From Maritalea porphyrae (GTDB taxonomy: Bacteria > Pseudomonadota > Alphaproteobacteria > Rhizobiales > Devosiaceae): a stretch of DNA of 64,000 nt. Every line of letters begins with the position of its first letter. Within the stretch, counting starts at the first letter, position 1. The notes under the pieces are model-generated. The model saw only the letters and a program-made list of their open reading frames with translations, was not told the origin of the DNA and did not search any database. The translations under genes and the position numbers were made by a program. The stretch lies in NCBI RefSeq assembly GCF_030159895.1, contig NZ_BSNI01000002.1, positions 1,948,306 through 2,012,305 of the forward strand. Reading direction: 5' to 3'. Below, one piece after another: positions 56,309 through 64,000 of this stretch.

Positions 56309-56638
56309 ATGGAACGAATGGGAATGGTCATTGGTATCAGACCAGAGTTCATCGAAAAATATAAAGCCCTACACGCTGATGTTTGGCCGGAGATCCTGCG
56401 AAGTTTGTCAGACTGCAACGTGACTAACTATTCAATATTCCTGCGTGAACCGGAGAACTTGCTGTTCGGTTATTGGGAGTACGTCGGTGACGATTTCGAA
56501 GCAGATATGCAGAAGATGGCCAGTCTGCCAATTACCCAAGAATGGTGGGATGTTTGCATTCCATGCCAGAAGGCGCTCGACACCCGCAAAGAAGGTGAGT
56601 GGTGGGCAATGATGGAAGAGGTTTTCTACCATGCCTGA
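56309..56638 (+). CDS. RhaM-type (DUF718) sugar mutarotase
   Basis: The 109-residue protein fits the RhaM/DUF718 family, which interconverts anomers of L-rhamnose or L-fucose. GIRPEFIEKYKALHADVWPEI carries the conserved His/Asp region, and YSIFLREPENLLFGYWEY is family-typical. AGGGAG precedes the ATG. Of all genes here it points most directly to a 6-deoxyhexose substrate. Confidence 0.88.
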   Translation: MERMGMVIGIRPEFIEKYKALHADVWPEILRSLSDCNVTNYSIFLREPENLLFGYWEYVGDDFEADMQKMASLPITQEWWDVCIPCQKALDTRKEGEWWAMMEEVFYHA

Positions 56639-57287
56639 ATTGAAAAAACTCACGGATGATTTGTCCAAATGCTACACCGGCGTTGTCCACGACATCATGC
56701 GCAAAGAAGGTTTCCGAAACTTCACATTTCCAAGCGAAATCACTGCGCTTTTGCCCGATCAAGTGCTTTGCGGCCCAGTGTTCACCATTGAAGGGCGGGT
56801 TGATGAGACCGCTGACGGACACCAGACGTTGTTGGAGTGGACGGGTTTGCTTTCAAGAGCAAAACCAGGTCGCATTTGGGTATCTCAACCAAATGACCGC
56901 ACAATTGCGCACATGGGCGAGTTGTCCTCTGAAACGCTAAAATCAAAAGGTGTTTTGGGTTGTGTTGTGGATGGGGGAATCCGCGATACCCACTTTTTGA
57001 AAGCACAAGGATTTCAAGCTTGGCGGAGGTTTCACACGCCAAGAGACGTCGTTGGTCATTGGTTGCCGACGGGTTTCGACGTCGACATCATTATAGGTGA
57101 CGTCCTCATTCAGCCAGGTGATTTTCTCCTCGGTGATCTGGACGGGTTGGTGCGTGTGCCCAAGGCTAAAGTGCAAGACATTACCGCCAAGTCAGTTATG
57201 GCAATGCAGACAGAGAGCAAAGTGCGAACTGCAATCCTTGGTGGCATGGATCCCCAAGAAGCCTATCTCGAGTTTGGAAAGTTCTAG
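56631..57287 (+). CDS. RraA-like / HMG-CHA aldolase-fold protein
   Basis: The 218-residue protein has the RraA fold with GCVVDGGIRDTHFLK near residue 110, where Arg and Asp bind the substrate and a metal in the aldolase members. The family includes 4-carboxy-4-hydroxy-2-oxoadipate aldolase and oxaloacetate decarboxylases as well as the RNase E inhibitor RraA. In this catabolic setting a decarboxylase or retro-aldolase is more likely. It overlaps the mutarotase gene by 8 nt. Confidence 0.83.
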   Translation: MPELKKLTDDLSKCYTGVVHDIMRKEGFRNFTFPSEITALLPDQVLCGPVFTIEGRVDETADGHQTLLEWTGLLSRAKPGRIWVSQPNDRTIAHMGELSSETLKSKGVLGCVVDGGIRDTHFLKAQGFQAWRRFHTPRDVVGHWLPTGFDVDIIIGDVLIQPGDFLLGDLDGLVRVPKAKVQDITAKSVMAMQTESKVRTAILGGMDPQEAYLEFGKF

Positions 57288-57290
57288 ACT

Positions 57291-57632
57291 ATGAACGATG
57301 ATACAAAAAAACGGCTCTCTAAACCGACTGACAATCGGCTGTTGTTGTTGGATGATGATGACAACGTTTTGGGGGTAGCGCGCCCGATCCGGGCTGGGGA
57401 AGCGATCCCGATTGATGGCGAATATGTACGGTTGGATCGCAATGCTGGCATTGGCTTCAAAATCGCACGAAAACCAATCAAAAAAGGTGATGAGATCAAA
57501 AAATATGGCGCGGTGATTGGCACTGCAAGTTCTGACATATCGGTGGGGCAGTTGGTGCACGTGCACAACACCCAGTCCAACTATTTGGCAAATACAGTGC
57601 TAGCGGGAACACAAGAGGACAACAATTCATGA
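57291..57632 (+). CDS. UxaA-type dehydratase, small (SAF) subunit
   Basis: The 113-residue protein is the SAF-domain half of altronate/galactarate-type dehydratases, with AIPIDGEYVRLDRNAGIGFKIA and the His-rich LVHVHN end. In single-chain UxaA this is the N-terminal part. It overlaps the large-subunit gene by 4 nt, so the enzyme is split. Confidence 0.88.
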   Translation: MNDDTKKRLSKPTDNRLLLLDDDDNVLGVARPIRAGEAIPIDGEYVRLDRNAGIGFKIARKPIKKGDEIKKYGAVIGTASSDISVGQLVHVHNTQSNYLANTVLAGTQEDNNS

Positions 57633-58819
57633 ATGGTTACCTACGTTCTGATGGCCGCAAGGGCATCCGAAATGTGACACTTGTGGTGTATTTGGTGGAG
57701 TGTGCGCATCACGTGGCGCGCCAGATTGCGCAGAAATTTACGCCCCAACATGTTCAAGTCGTTGGGTTTCCAGGCTGTTATCCCAATGAATACGCGCAGT
57801 CGATGATGGAGAAACTTTGCACACATCCAAATGTTGGCGCAATTCTAATTGTGTCTTTGGGGTGTGAAGGGTTCAACAAACTAAGGCTTAAGGATGTTAT
57901 CGCACAGAGCGATCGCCCTGTTGATGTTCTAACAATACAAGGTGAGGGGGGCACACGCTCGACTGTCCAAAAGGGCATTGACTGGGTCCAAAAAACGAAG
58001 AAGAGACTTGATGAAACTCCAATTGTAGCGATGGACGTTTCTGAATTGGTCGTTGGCACCATTTGCGGTGGCTCGGATGGTACGAGCGGTTTGACGGCGA
58101 ACCCGGCAATCGGCCGGGCTTTTGATAAGCTCGTTGAACAAGATGCAACGTGCATTTTTGAAGAAACCGGAGAATTGATCGGCTGTGAAACGCATATGGC
58201 GCAGCGAGCCATCACGCCTGAGCTAGGCGAAGAGCTAACTAAATCCGTTGAAAAAGCCGCACGCTACTATGAAACACTAGGGTATCCTAGCTTTGCGCCT
58301 GGCAATGCGGATGGTGGGCTTTCGACCATCGAAGAGAAATCAATGGGTGCATATGCCAAGAGCGGAAAGTCAAAGATTTCAGGATTGTTGAAGCCTGGTG
58401 ATTTGGCGCCAGCTGGCGGGTTATATTTGCTAGATGTTGTCCCAGATGGCGAGGTACGGTTTGGCTTCCCAAACATTGTCGACAATGCCGAAATTGTAGA
58501 GCTCATCGCCTGCGGGGCACATGTAATCTTGTTTGCAACGGGTCGAGGTTCGGTCGTTGGGTCCGCAATATCACCTGTTATCAAAGTCTGCGCAAATCCG
58601 CTGACCTATTCGCGCTTATCCGAGGATATGGATGTAAACGCTGGACGAATATTGGACGGTGACGGCTCGCTAGATGAGGTGGGTGATGAGATATTTGATC
58701 TAGTTGGCAAGGTTGGCCGTGGCCAAATGACCTGTTCTGAGGAGCTGGGTCATACAGAGTTTGTTTTGACGTACAAGAGTTTTGAGCCCATTGGACCGGC
58801 ATGTTTGCCGCACGCATAG
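57629..58819 (+). CDS. UxaA-type dehydratase, large subunit
   Basis: The 396-residue protein matches the UxaA C-terminal domain: YLRSDGRKGIRN at the start, FPGCYPNEYAQ, LGCEGFN, and ICGGSDGTSGLTANPAIG near residue 150. Conserved Cys and acidic residues bind the catalytic iron in this family. Altronate, galactarate and L-fuconate-type sugar acids are known or proposed substrates. It gives the cluster a second possible sugar-acid dehydratase besides the enolase-type protein. Confidence 0.9.
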   Translation: MNGYLRSDGRKGIRNVTLVVYLVECAHHVARQIAQKFTPQHVQVVGFPGCYPNEYAQSMMEKLCTHPNVGAILIVSLGCEGFNKLRLKDVIAQSDRPVDVLTIQGEGGTRSTVQKGIDWVQKTKKRLDETPIVAMDVSELVVGTICGGSDGTSGLTANPAIGRAFDKLVEQDATCIFEETGELIGCETHMAQRAITPELGEELTKSVEKAARYYETLGYPSFAPGNADGGLSTIEEKSMGAYAKSGKSKISGLLKPGDLAPAGGLYLLDVVPDGEVRFGFPNIVDNAEIVELIACGAHVILFATGRGSVVGSAISPVIKVCANPLTYSRLSEDMDVNAGRILDGDGSLDEVGDEIFDLVGKVGRGQMTCSEELGHTEFVLTYKSFEPIGPACLPHA

Positions 58820-58833
58820 AAGAGTAGAATGAT

Positions 58834-59571
58834 ATGACTTCACTTAAAGGAAAGAAGTGTTTGGTTACAGCCGCGGCCCAAGGTATTGGCCGTGCTAGTG
58901 TTTTGCGCCTTATTGAGGGTGGGGCAGAAGTAATTGCGACAGATATAGATGAAGAGGGTCTGAACTCGTTGGTCGGTGAAACTGAATGCAGAGTTTCGGT
59001 GTTGAACGTGTTGGACAGTCAGGCAATCGCCAACCTGGCTGCTGACCTTGGGTCCATAGATGTTCTGTTTAACTGCGCTGGCTTTGTTGCAAATGGTTCA
59101 ATTCTTGAAAGTGAAGACAAGGATTGGGACTTTTCATTCTCTTTGAACGTGACAGCCATGTATCAAATGATCAAAGCATTTCTGCCCAAAATGCTGGATA
59201 ATGGCGGCGGCTCAATCATCAACATGTCTTCTGTAGCATCCAGTCTCAAAGGTGTGCCGAACCGATGTGCGTACAGTGCTTCAAAGGCCGCTGTCATTGG
59301 CCTCACCAAATCCGTTGCTGCAGATTACGTTACGCAAGGAATACGTTGTAACGCCATATGCCCCGGTACTGTGCAGTCGCCGTCGCTGGAGGGACGATTG
59401 TCTGCTGATGGCAATTATGAACAAGCAAGAGCTGAGTTTATTGCCCGACAGCCAATGGGCCGTATCGGCGAGCCAGAAGAAATAGCAGAATTGGTAGCAT
59501 ATTTGGCCAGTGATCTCGCGGCATACACCACAGGACAAGCGCTTGCCATTGATGGCGGCTGGACAATTTAG
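58834..59571 (+). CDS. BDH2-like SDR, probable 2-keto-3-deoxy-sugar-acid 4-dehydrogenase
   Basis: The 245-residue short-chain dehydrogenase has the NAD motif TAAAQGIGRAS near residue 11, the NAG-type motif NCAGFV, Ser in MSSVASS and YSASK as the catalytic Tyr-Lys. It is strikingly like human BDH2/DHRS6 and the bacterial 2-keto-3-deoxy-L-fuconate dehydrogenases (EDKDWDFSFSLNV, IKAFLPKML). It would oxidise C4 to a 2,4-diketo acid for the next enzyme. Confidence 0.9.
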   Translation: MTSLKGKKCLVTAAAQGIGRASVLRLIEGGAEVIATDIDEEGLNSLVGETECRVSVLNVLDSQAIANLAADLGSIDVLFNCAGFVANGSILESEDKDWDFSFSLNVTAMYQMIKAFLPKMLDNGGGSIINMSSVASSLKGVPNRCAYSASKAAVIGLTKSVAADYVTQGIRCNAICPGTVQSPSLEGRLSADGNYEQARAEFIARQPMGRIGEPEEIAELVAYLASDLAAYTTGQALAIDGGWTI

Positions 59572-59582
59572 GGAAAGAAAAA

Positions 59583-60425
59583 ATGAAACTTATGCGTGTT
59601 GGTCCGAAGGGGCAAGAACGACCCGTCATTCTTGATGCAGACGGTATTTATCGGGACATTTCCGCTCACATTGGTGATCTAACGGGAGACAAGTTGGGCG
59701 CTGAAACACTCACAAAACTACAAGCGTTGGACTTGTCGACTTTGCCCGAGTTAGATGCGAATGAGCGCATTGGTGCATGTGTCGCCAATGTTGGAAAATT
59801 TATCTGCATAGGGCTCAATTATGCCGACCACGCAGCAGAGTCGGGCCTTGATGTTCCATCTGAGCCCGTGATGTTTATGAAGGCAACTTCCGCTATCATC
59901 GGCCCAAATGATGATGTTGAAATCCCGCGCAACTCTACCAAAACGGACTGGGAAGTCGAATTGGGTGTTGTGATCGGCCAAGAGGCTAAGTATGTGGAAG
60001 AGGCGGACGCCCTTGACTATGTTTCTGGCTACTGCGTGATCAACGATCTGTCCGAGCGCGAATTCCAGATAGAACGGCAAGGGCAGTGGGTCAAAGGAAA
60101 ATCTGCAGATACATTTGGGCCAATTGGTCCATATCTCGTGACCAAAGACGAAATTGCTGACCCTCAAAACCTAGATATGTACTTAGAAGTCAACGGTGCA
60201 CGCCATCAAAGCGGTAATACTAAAACCATGGTGTATGGGGTTGCGCACCTCGTGGCTTATGTTTCTCAGTTTATGAGCCTACAACCCGGCGACATTATTT
60301 CAACCGGCACACCTCCGGGCGTTGGTTTGGGCATGAACCCGCCAGTTTACCTTAAGCCAGGTGATAAAATGAAACTTGGTATTCAGGGATTGGGTGAACA
60401 GCAACAAACTGTCATTCAAGGATAG
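59583..60425 (+). CDS. Fumarylacetoacetate-hydrolase-family enzyme, probable 2,4-diketo-3-deoxy-sugar-acid hydrolase
   Basis: The 280-residue protein has the FAH C-terminal fold with metal ligands in WEVELGVVIG (Glu-x-Glu) and the Asp of VINDLSERE, plus STGTPPGVGLG near residue 240. In the non-phosphorylative L-fucose and L-rhamnose routes a member of this family cleaves the 2,4-diketo acid to pyruvate and lactate. Neighbouring SDR and lactonase genes support that assignment. Confidence 0.9.
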   Translation: MKLMRVGPKGQERPVILDADGIYRDISAHIGDLTGDKLGAETLTKLQALDLSTLPELDANERIGACVANVGKFICIGLNYADHAAESGLDVPSEPVMFMKATSAIIGPNDDVEIPRNSTKTDWEVELGVVIGQEAKYVEEADALDYVSGYCVINDLSEREFQIERQGQWVKGKSADTFGPIGPYLVTKDEIADPQNLDMYLEVNGARHQSGNTKTMVYGVAHLVAYVSQFMSLQPGDIISTGTPPGVGLGMNPPVYLKPGDKMKLGIQGLGEQQQTVIQG

Positions 60426-60436
60426 GAGAGGTCGCC

Positions 60437-61288
60437 ATGTCCCCATTAATCGACACGCATCAACATCTAATGTACCCGAAGCAATTCGGTTATTCGTGGG
60501 CAAATGAACTGCCAGTTCTTCATGAGAAACAGTATGATGTCTCTTCGTACGAAGCGTTGGCAGGTGGTCAAGTTTCTGCATCAGTTTTTATGGAAACAGG
60601 TGTTGATGAAAATGACTATCGCGACGAGACTGAGTTTGCAATCAGCCTCGCTCGCGATCCGTCGAACAACACCGTTGGTGTAATTGCCGCAGCGTTTCCT
60701 GAGCATACAGAAGAGTTTGAACAGTGGCTTGAACAAACCGTCGATGAGCCTTTGATACTGGGCTATCGCAGAATTTTGCATGTCGTGGACAATTCTGTTT
60801 CGAAAGATGCTGCGTTTCGCAAAAATGTGCGTCGAATTGGTGCGCACGAAAAGACATTCGATATGTGTTTTCTAGAAGCGCAACTCGATGTGGCGAATGC
60901 ATTTGCCGCAGCATGTGACAATACCCAACTTGTTCTTGACCATTGTGGTGTGCCTAATATTGCAAATGGCGATTACAAGTTTTGGAAATCACAAATTGCA
61001 GAACTCGCAAAAATGGATCACGTAGCTTGCAAAATATCGGGCTTGGTTGCGTATTGCGCACCTGATCAGGATCGTGAAGTCGCTGTCCGGCCATATATTG
61101 AATTTGTCGTTGAACAATTTGGTGCTGATCGTTGCGTTTGGGGCAGCGATTGGCCAGTCGTCAACATGGCAGAAGGTCTGCCTGACTGGTTGAACGTAAC
61201 GAAGCGCATCTTGGGCGAAGAAACGATCGAAACGCAATCAAAGATATTCTCAGAGAATGCTCGATCAATTTATGGGGTTGCTGTTTGA
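60437..61288 (+). CDS. Amidohydrolase-2 family lactonase (L-fucono/L-rhamnono-lactonase-like)
   Basis: The 283-residue metal-dependent hydrolase has DTHQHLMYP at the N-terminus, the barrel residues LDHCGVP near residue 168, and WGSDWPVV near 236, typical of amidohydrolase family 2. Sugar-lactone members open L-fucono- or L-rhamnono-1,4-lactone. It is the last gene of the cluster and follows FAH by 11 nt with AGGAGAGG. Confidence 0.88.
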   Translation: MSPLIDTHQHLMYPKQFGYSWANELPVLHEKQYDVSSYEALAGGQVSASVFMETGVDENDYRDETEFAISLARDPSNNTVGVIAAAFPEHTEEFEQWLEQTVDEPLILGYRRILHVVDNSVSKDAAFRKNVRRIGAHEKTFDMCFLEAQLDVANAFAAACDNTQLVLDHCGVPNIANGDYKFWKSQIAELAKMDHVACKISGLVAYCAPDQDREVAVRPYIEFVVEQFGADRCVWGSDWPVVNMAEGLPDWLNVTKRILGEETIETQSKIFSENARSIYGVAV

Positions 61289-61383
61289 ACATCAGCACTT
61301 GTGAGCGTCATGTAGTCTGCCATTGGGGTTAGACGGTAAGAACTCTTAGCAAACAAAGACACCAAGGGCCTACGCACATCAGC

Positions 61384-61413
61384 AAATTGCAATTTCGCAT
61401 AATATATATTATG
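61384..61413. repeat. Two AT-rich palindromes in the gap after the lactonase
   Basis: AAATTGCAATTT (61384-61395) and CATAATATATATTATG (61398-61413) are perfect palindromes in an otherwise featureless 217-nt gap between convergent gene ends. No role is clear. Confidence 0.35.
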
Positions 61414-61505
61414 GAACTTATAGGTAAAGCCGAGTGTTGTTACAGCAAGGACTTGATTAGATTAGGTTCCTGCTACGCACGAGAACCAATTGCGCTTCTT
61501 AGGTA

Positions 61506-62321
61506 TTATCCGGCGATACGTATCCGCAAACCGTCAAACGCCGGCTCAACATGTTCCGGTGTTTCATTCCGCACGGTCTCGTAGTCCAAGTCGATATGCA
61601 TGTTTGTAAGATATGCTTGTCCAGGTTTGAACCGTACGATCCAATGCAAAGCATCGTCGAGCGAAAAATGGCTTGGATGTGGTGTGCGCCGCAGCGCGTC
61701 GATAATCCAGACATCTAGACCACTCAGTGCACTGAACGAAGAATTTGGAATGTCCGAAACGTCGCAAGAATATGCGAGATTCTTGATGCGAAATCCAAGC
61801 GAACGGATACTGCCATGTTCCTGGTCAAAAGCGTGCAGGGTGATTGCACCGCCCTCACCGTCAATCTTTACCGACTGACCAGCGACAATCTCGTTGCCGT
61901 TGAGAATTGGCGGATATGGACTACCGACAGGTGCCTGAAAACAATAACCAAATGCCGAGTGCAAACGATCTAAAGTTGGCTTGTTTGCATAAACTTCAAC
62001 ACGTTTTCGATCGTTCAACGCCAACACACGCAGATCGTCTATGCCATGTGTATGGTCGGCATGATCGTGTGTATAAAAAACGGCGTCAACACTTGGCACA
62101 TTCGCATCAAGTAGCTGCTCTCGAATATCGCACCCGGTGTCGATTAACACATTGGTTTGACCGCCATTTTCAGCCGTTGCAGTAATTAGAAGCGAACACC
62201 GCCGCCGCCGATTCTTGGAGTTCGTCGGGTCGCAATCTCCCCAATTCCCGCCAACACGTGGCACGCCGCCAGAGGATCCGCAGCCAAGGATTGTCACATC
62301 GATGGTTTGCCTAGAACTCAT
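61506..62321 (-). CDS. Metallo-beta-lactamase-fold hydrolase (PhnP-like)
   Basis: The 271-residue protein has a zinc-binding THDHADH motif near residue 82 and GCGSSGGVPRVGGNWG at the N-terminus. It resembles PhnP/RNase Z-like phosphodiesterases commonly encoded after tatD in alphaproteobacteria. The stop-start overlap with tatD is 4 nt. The substrate is unknown. Confidence 0.9.
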   Translation of the reverse strand: MSSRQTIDVTILGCGSSGGVPRVGGNWGDCDPTNSKNRRRRCSLLITATAENGGQTNVLIDTGCDIREQLLDANVPSVDAVFYTHDHADHTHGIDDLRVLALNDRKRVEVYANKPTLDRLHSAFGYCFQAPVGSPYPPILNGNEIVAGQSVKIDGEGGAITLHAFDQEHGSIRSLGFRIKNLAYSCDVSDIPNSSFSALSGLDVWIIDALRRTPHPSHFSLDDALHWIVRFKPGQAYLTNMHIDLDYETVRNETPEHVEPAFDGLRIRIAG

Positions 62322-63094
62322 CCGGCCGCCTTTGAGAACAAACGGTCAAAATTGGTGGTAGTCTGCGCTGCAAACTCCTCGTAAGAGACACCTAAGTCAG
62401 CCGCTAAATATTCAGCGGTGTGGCGCACAAAACTCGGCTCGTTGGACTTGCCGCGATGCGGAACGGGCGCCAAATACGGTGCATCGGTTTCTACCAAAAT
62501 ACGCTCATTTGGAACCGCGTGGGCCGCATCACGAATGGATTGTGCAGATTTGAACGTTGCAATGCCTGAAAATGAAACATATCCACCTAGCTCAACGCCG
62601 ATCTTGGCCAACTCCAACCCAGCAGAAAAACAATGCAAAACAAAGGGAAAGCTCCCCTTTTTGGTTTCTTCTTGCAGGATTTTGATTGTGTCGTCGTCTG
62701 CTGAGCGAGTGTGGATCACCAACGGCAATTGGGTGATACGCGCAGCTTCAATGTGGCGACGAAAACCAACTTCTTGGGCATCGCGTGGCGCATTGTCATA
62801 ATGATAATCTAAACCTGCCTCGCCGATCGCAATGCACTTGGGGTGCTGCGCCAATTCAACGAGCTGCTCGGTGGTGACGTCGAGCTCTTCGTCTGCATTG
62901 TGTGGATGCGTGCCAACAGAGCAAAACACATTGTCATTTTGCTCAGCGATACGTTTGATTTGATCGAACTTTTTGACGCGCGTGCAGATGGTCACCATGC
63001 GGTCGACACCAGCATCCTTGGCACGCGCCAGAACGCCTTCAAAGTCATCCTGAAGTGCATCAAAGTCTAAGTGGCAGTGGCTATCAACGAGCAT
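62318..63094 (-). CDS. TatD-family deoxyribonuclease
   Basis: The 258-residue protein is a metal-dependent TatD-type nuclease with VDSHCHLDF at the start, GEAGLDYHY near residue 90, and VETDAPYLAP near 200. It lies 8 nt after metG, the common alphaproteobacterial order. Confidence 0.93.
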   Translation of the reverse strand: MLVDSHCHLDFDALQDDFEGVLARAKDAGVDRMVTICTRVKKFDQIKRIAEQNDNVFCSVGTHPHNADEELDVTTEQLVELAQHPKCIAIGEAGLDYHYDNAPRDAQEVGFRRHIEAARITQLPLVIHTRSADDDTIKILQEETKKGSFPFVLHCFSAGLELAKIGVELGGYVSFSGIATFKSAQSIRDAAHAVPNERILVETDAPYLAPVPHRGKSNEPSFVRHTAEYLAADLGVSYEEFAAQTTTNFDRLFSKAAG

Positions 63095-63102
63095 TGAAGT
63101 CC

Positions 63103-64000
63103 TTACGCGTCCTTGTCAAATCGCTGGAACACGGGGCTCGGCGCAGGCAATTCGGTACCTGAAGCGATCATGTGGTCATCGCCAACATGTGCAAACATGC
63201 GCTTGTCTTGTTCAATAGCCAGCATATCCAAAAACTTCGCGGCAGAATCCGGTACAATCGCTTGTGCCTGAATGGCAAGCCGTCGGATTGCTTCAGCGGT
63301 AACATAAAGCACGGTGTTCATACGTTCTGGATCGGTTTTTTTCAGCGCCCATGGTTCCGCATTTGCAAAATAGCGGTTTGCCTCTCCCACGACGTCCCAA
63401 ATTGCAGAAACGGCAGCATGAACATGGTTTCGATCGATTGCCTTACGACCAACATCAATCGCATCTGCACAAGCTTTTAGAAGCTCTTTGTCATCGTCTG
63501 TCAAATTGCCTGGCACGGGGACTTTGCCCTCGCAATTTTTTGCGATCATCGACAAAGACCGTTGCGCCAAGTTTCCAAAATCATTGGCCAAATCGGCATT
63601 GCAGCGCAGAATAAACTTCTCTCGGCCATAGTCGCCATCATTGCCAAAATTTACTTCGCGCAAGAAGAAGAAGCGCACCGGATCAACGCCAAAATCATCA
63701 ATAATTTCAAATGGATCAACGACATTCCCAAGCGACTTTGACATCTTTTGTCCGTCATTGGTCAAAAAGCCATGCGCAAACACACGTTTTGGCAACTCGA
63801 TACCGGCAGACATCAAAAACGCGGGCCAGTAGACCGCATGAAAACGAATGATGTCTTTGCCGATCACATGAACATCTGCAGGCCAATATTTCTTAAAATC
63901 GGCACTTTCAATGTCTGGATAGCCAACTCCAGTCAAATAATTGGTGAGTGCATCAACCCAAACATACATCACGTGCCCATCAATATTTGGCACGGGAATT
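63103..64000 (-). CDS. metG: Methionyl-tRNA synthetase, 5' part beyond the window
   Basis: MetG charges tRNA with methionine. The last 298 residues or so are present and remain open to base 64000. The class I motif QKMSKSLGN binds ATP, preceded by VMYVWVDAL and GKDIIRFHAVYWPAFL, with the anticodon-binding helical domain after it. The C-terminus ends shortly after that domain, without a tRNA-binding extension. The N-terminal HIGH motif lies outside the window. Confidence 0.96.
   Translation of the reverse strand, partial: IPVPNIDGHVMYVWVDALTNYLTGVGYPDIESADFKKYWPADVHVIGKDIIRFHAVYWPAFLMSAGIELPKRVFAHGFLTNDGQKMSKSLGNVVDPFEIIDDFGVDPVRFFFLREVNFGNDGDYGREKFILRCNADLANDFGNLAQRSLSMIAKNCEGKVPVPGNLTDDDKELLKACADAIDVGRKAIDRNHVHAAVSAIWDVVGEANRYFANAEPWALKKTDPERMNTVLYVTAEAIRRLAIQAQAIVPDSAAKFLDMLAIEQDKRMFAHVGDDHMIASGTELPAPSPVFQRFDKDA

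Noticed and set aside
61387-61584. A 65-codon plus-strand frame after the lactonase gene
   Set aside because: Half of it is antisense to the end of the metallohydrolase gene, and it has no ribosome-binding site and an uneven composition.
1-64000. Mobile elements, prophage genes or CRISPR arrays
   Set aside because: No transposase, integrase or phage protein was seen, and no spaced direct repeats of CRISPR type were noticed.

Overview
This is chromosomal DNA of an alphaproteobacterium, most likely of the Hyphomicrobiales (Rhizobiales) and perhaps near Devosia or Maritalea. The genus is only a guess. The order-level call rests on the fused SecD-SecF gene, DUF1127 mini-proteins, an IalB-family secreted protein, a LexA box of the alphaproteobacterial GAAC-N7-GAAC type, SdhE next to mfd and recG, and the metG-tatD-metallohydrolase order. 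Genes are densely packed with many 1-20 nt overlaps, no intergenic gap exceeds about 300 nt, and I saw no transposase, phage gene, CRISPR array or rRNA.

Positions 1-24,200 are mostly housekeeping: a cut LysM/LytM envelope protein, a DUF815 ATPase, yajC-secDF, two homologues of mitochondrial complex I assembly factors (NDUFAF3-like and NDUFAF6-like), trmFO, two tandem DUF1127 genes plus a third tiny ORF, the divergent SOS pair uvrA/ssb, an RND exporter with a small secreted partner, gyrA, a LysE exporter, coaD, two cyclophilins, queA-tgt (queuosine) and pgi.

Positions 24,200-31,000 hold a di-heme oxidoreductase and an amino-acid-related cluster: an EamA transporter, an ornithine-cyclodeaminase-family dehydrogenase, a YheO/DauR-type PAS regulator, a class I aminotransferase, a threonine-dehydratase-family enzyme and an MTA/SAH nucleosidase. 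A TAGAC/GTCTA motif recurs in its promoter gaps and may be the regulator's operator. Positions 31,000-45,480 return to core genes: tRNA-Lys, a SPOR-like membrane protein, glmU-glmS, DUF502, recG, sdhE, mfd, ialB, a UbiH-type hydroxylase, terC and tRNA-Ser.

Positions 45,600-61,300 are the main accessory region, a 16 kb catabolic cluster under an IclR regulator. It encodes a Gfo/Idh dehydrogenase, two MaoC-like proteins, a solute-binding-like protein with no signal peptide, a CaiB-type CoA-transferase, a complete sugar ABC importer, an enolase-superfamily dehydratase, a RhaM-type mutarotase, an RraA-like protein, a split UxaA-type dehydratase, a BDH2-like SDR, a fumarylacetoacetate-hydrolase-family enzyme and an amidohydrolase-type lactonase. 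Mutarotase, dehydrogenase, lactonase, dehydratase, SDR and FAH hydrolase together match the non-phosphorylative hydrolytic route for L-fucose or L-rhamnose, ending in pyruvate and lactate. The MaoC/solute-binding-like/CaiB block is not explained by that route and is the best candidate for undescribed biology. The window ends with a PhnP-like metallohydrolase, tatD and the 3' part of metG.
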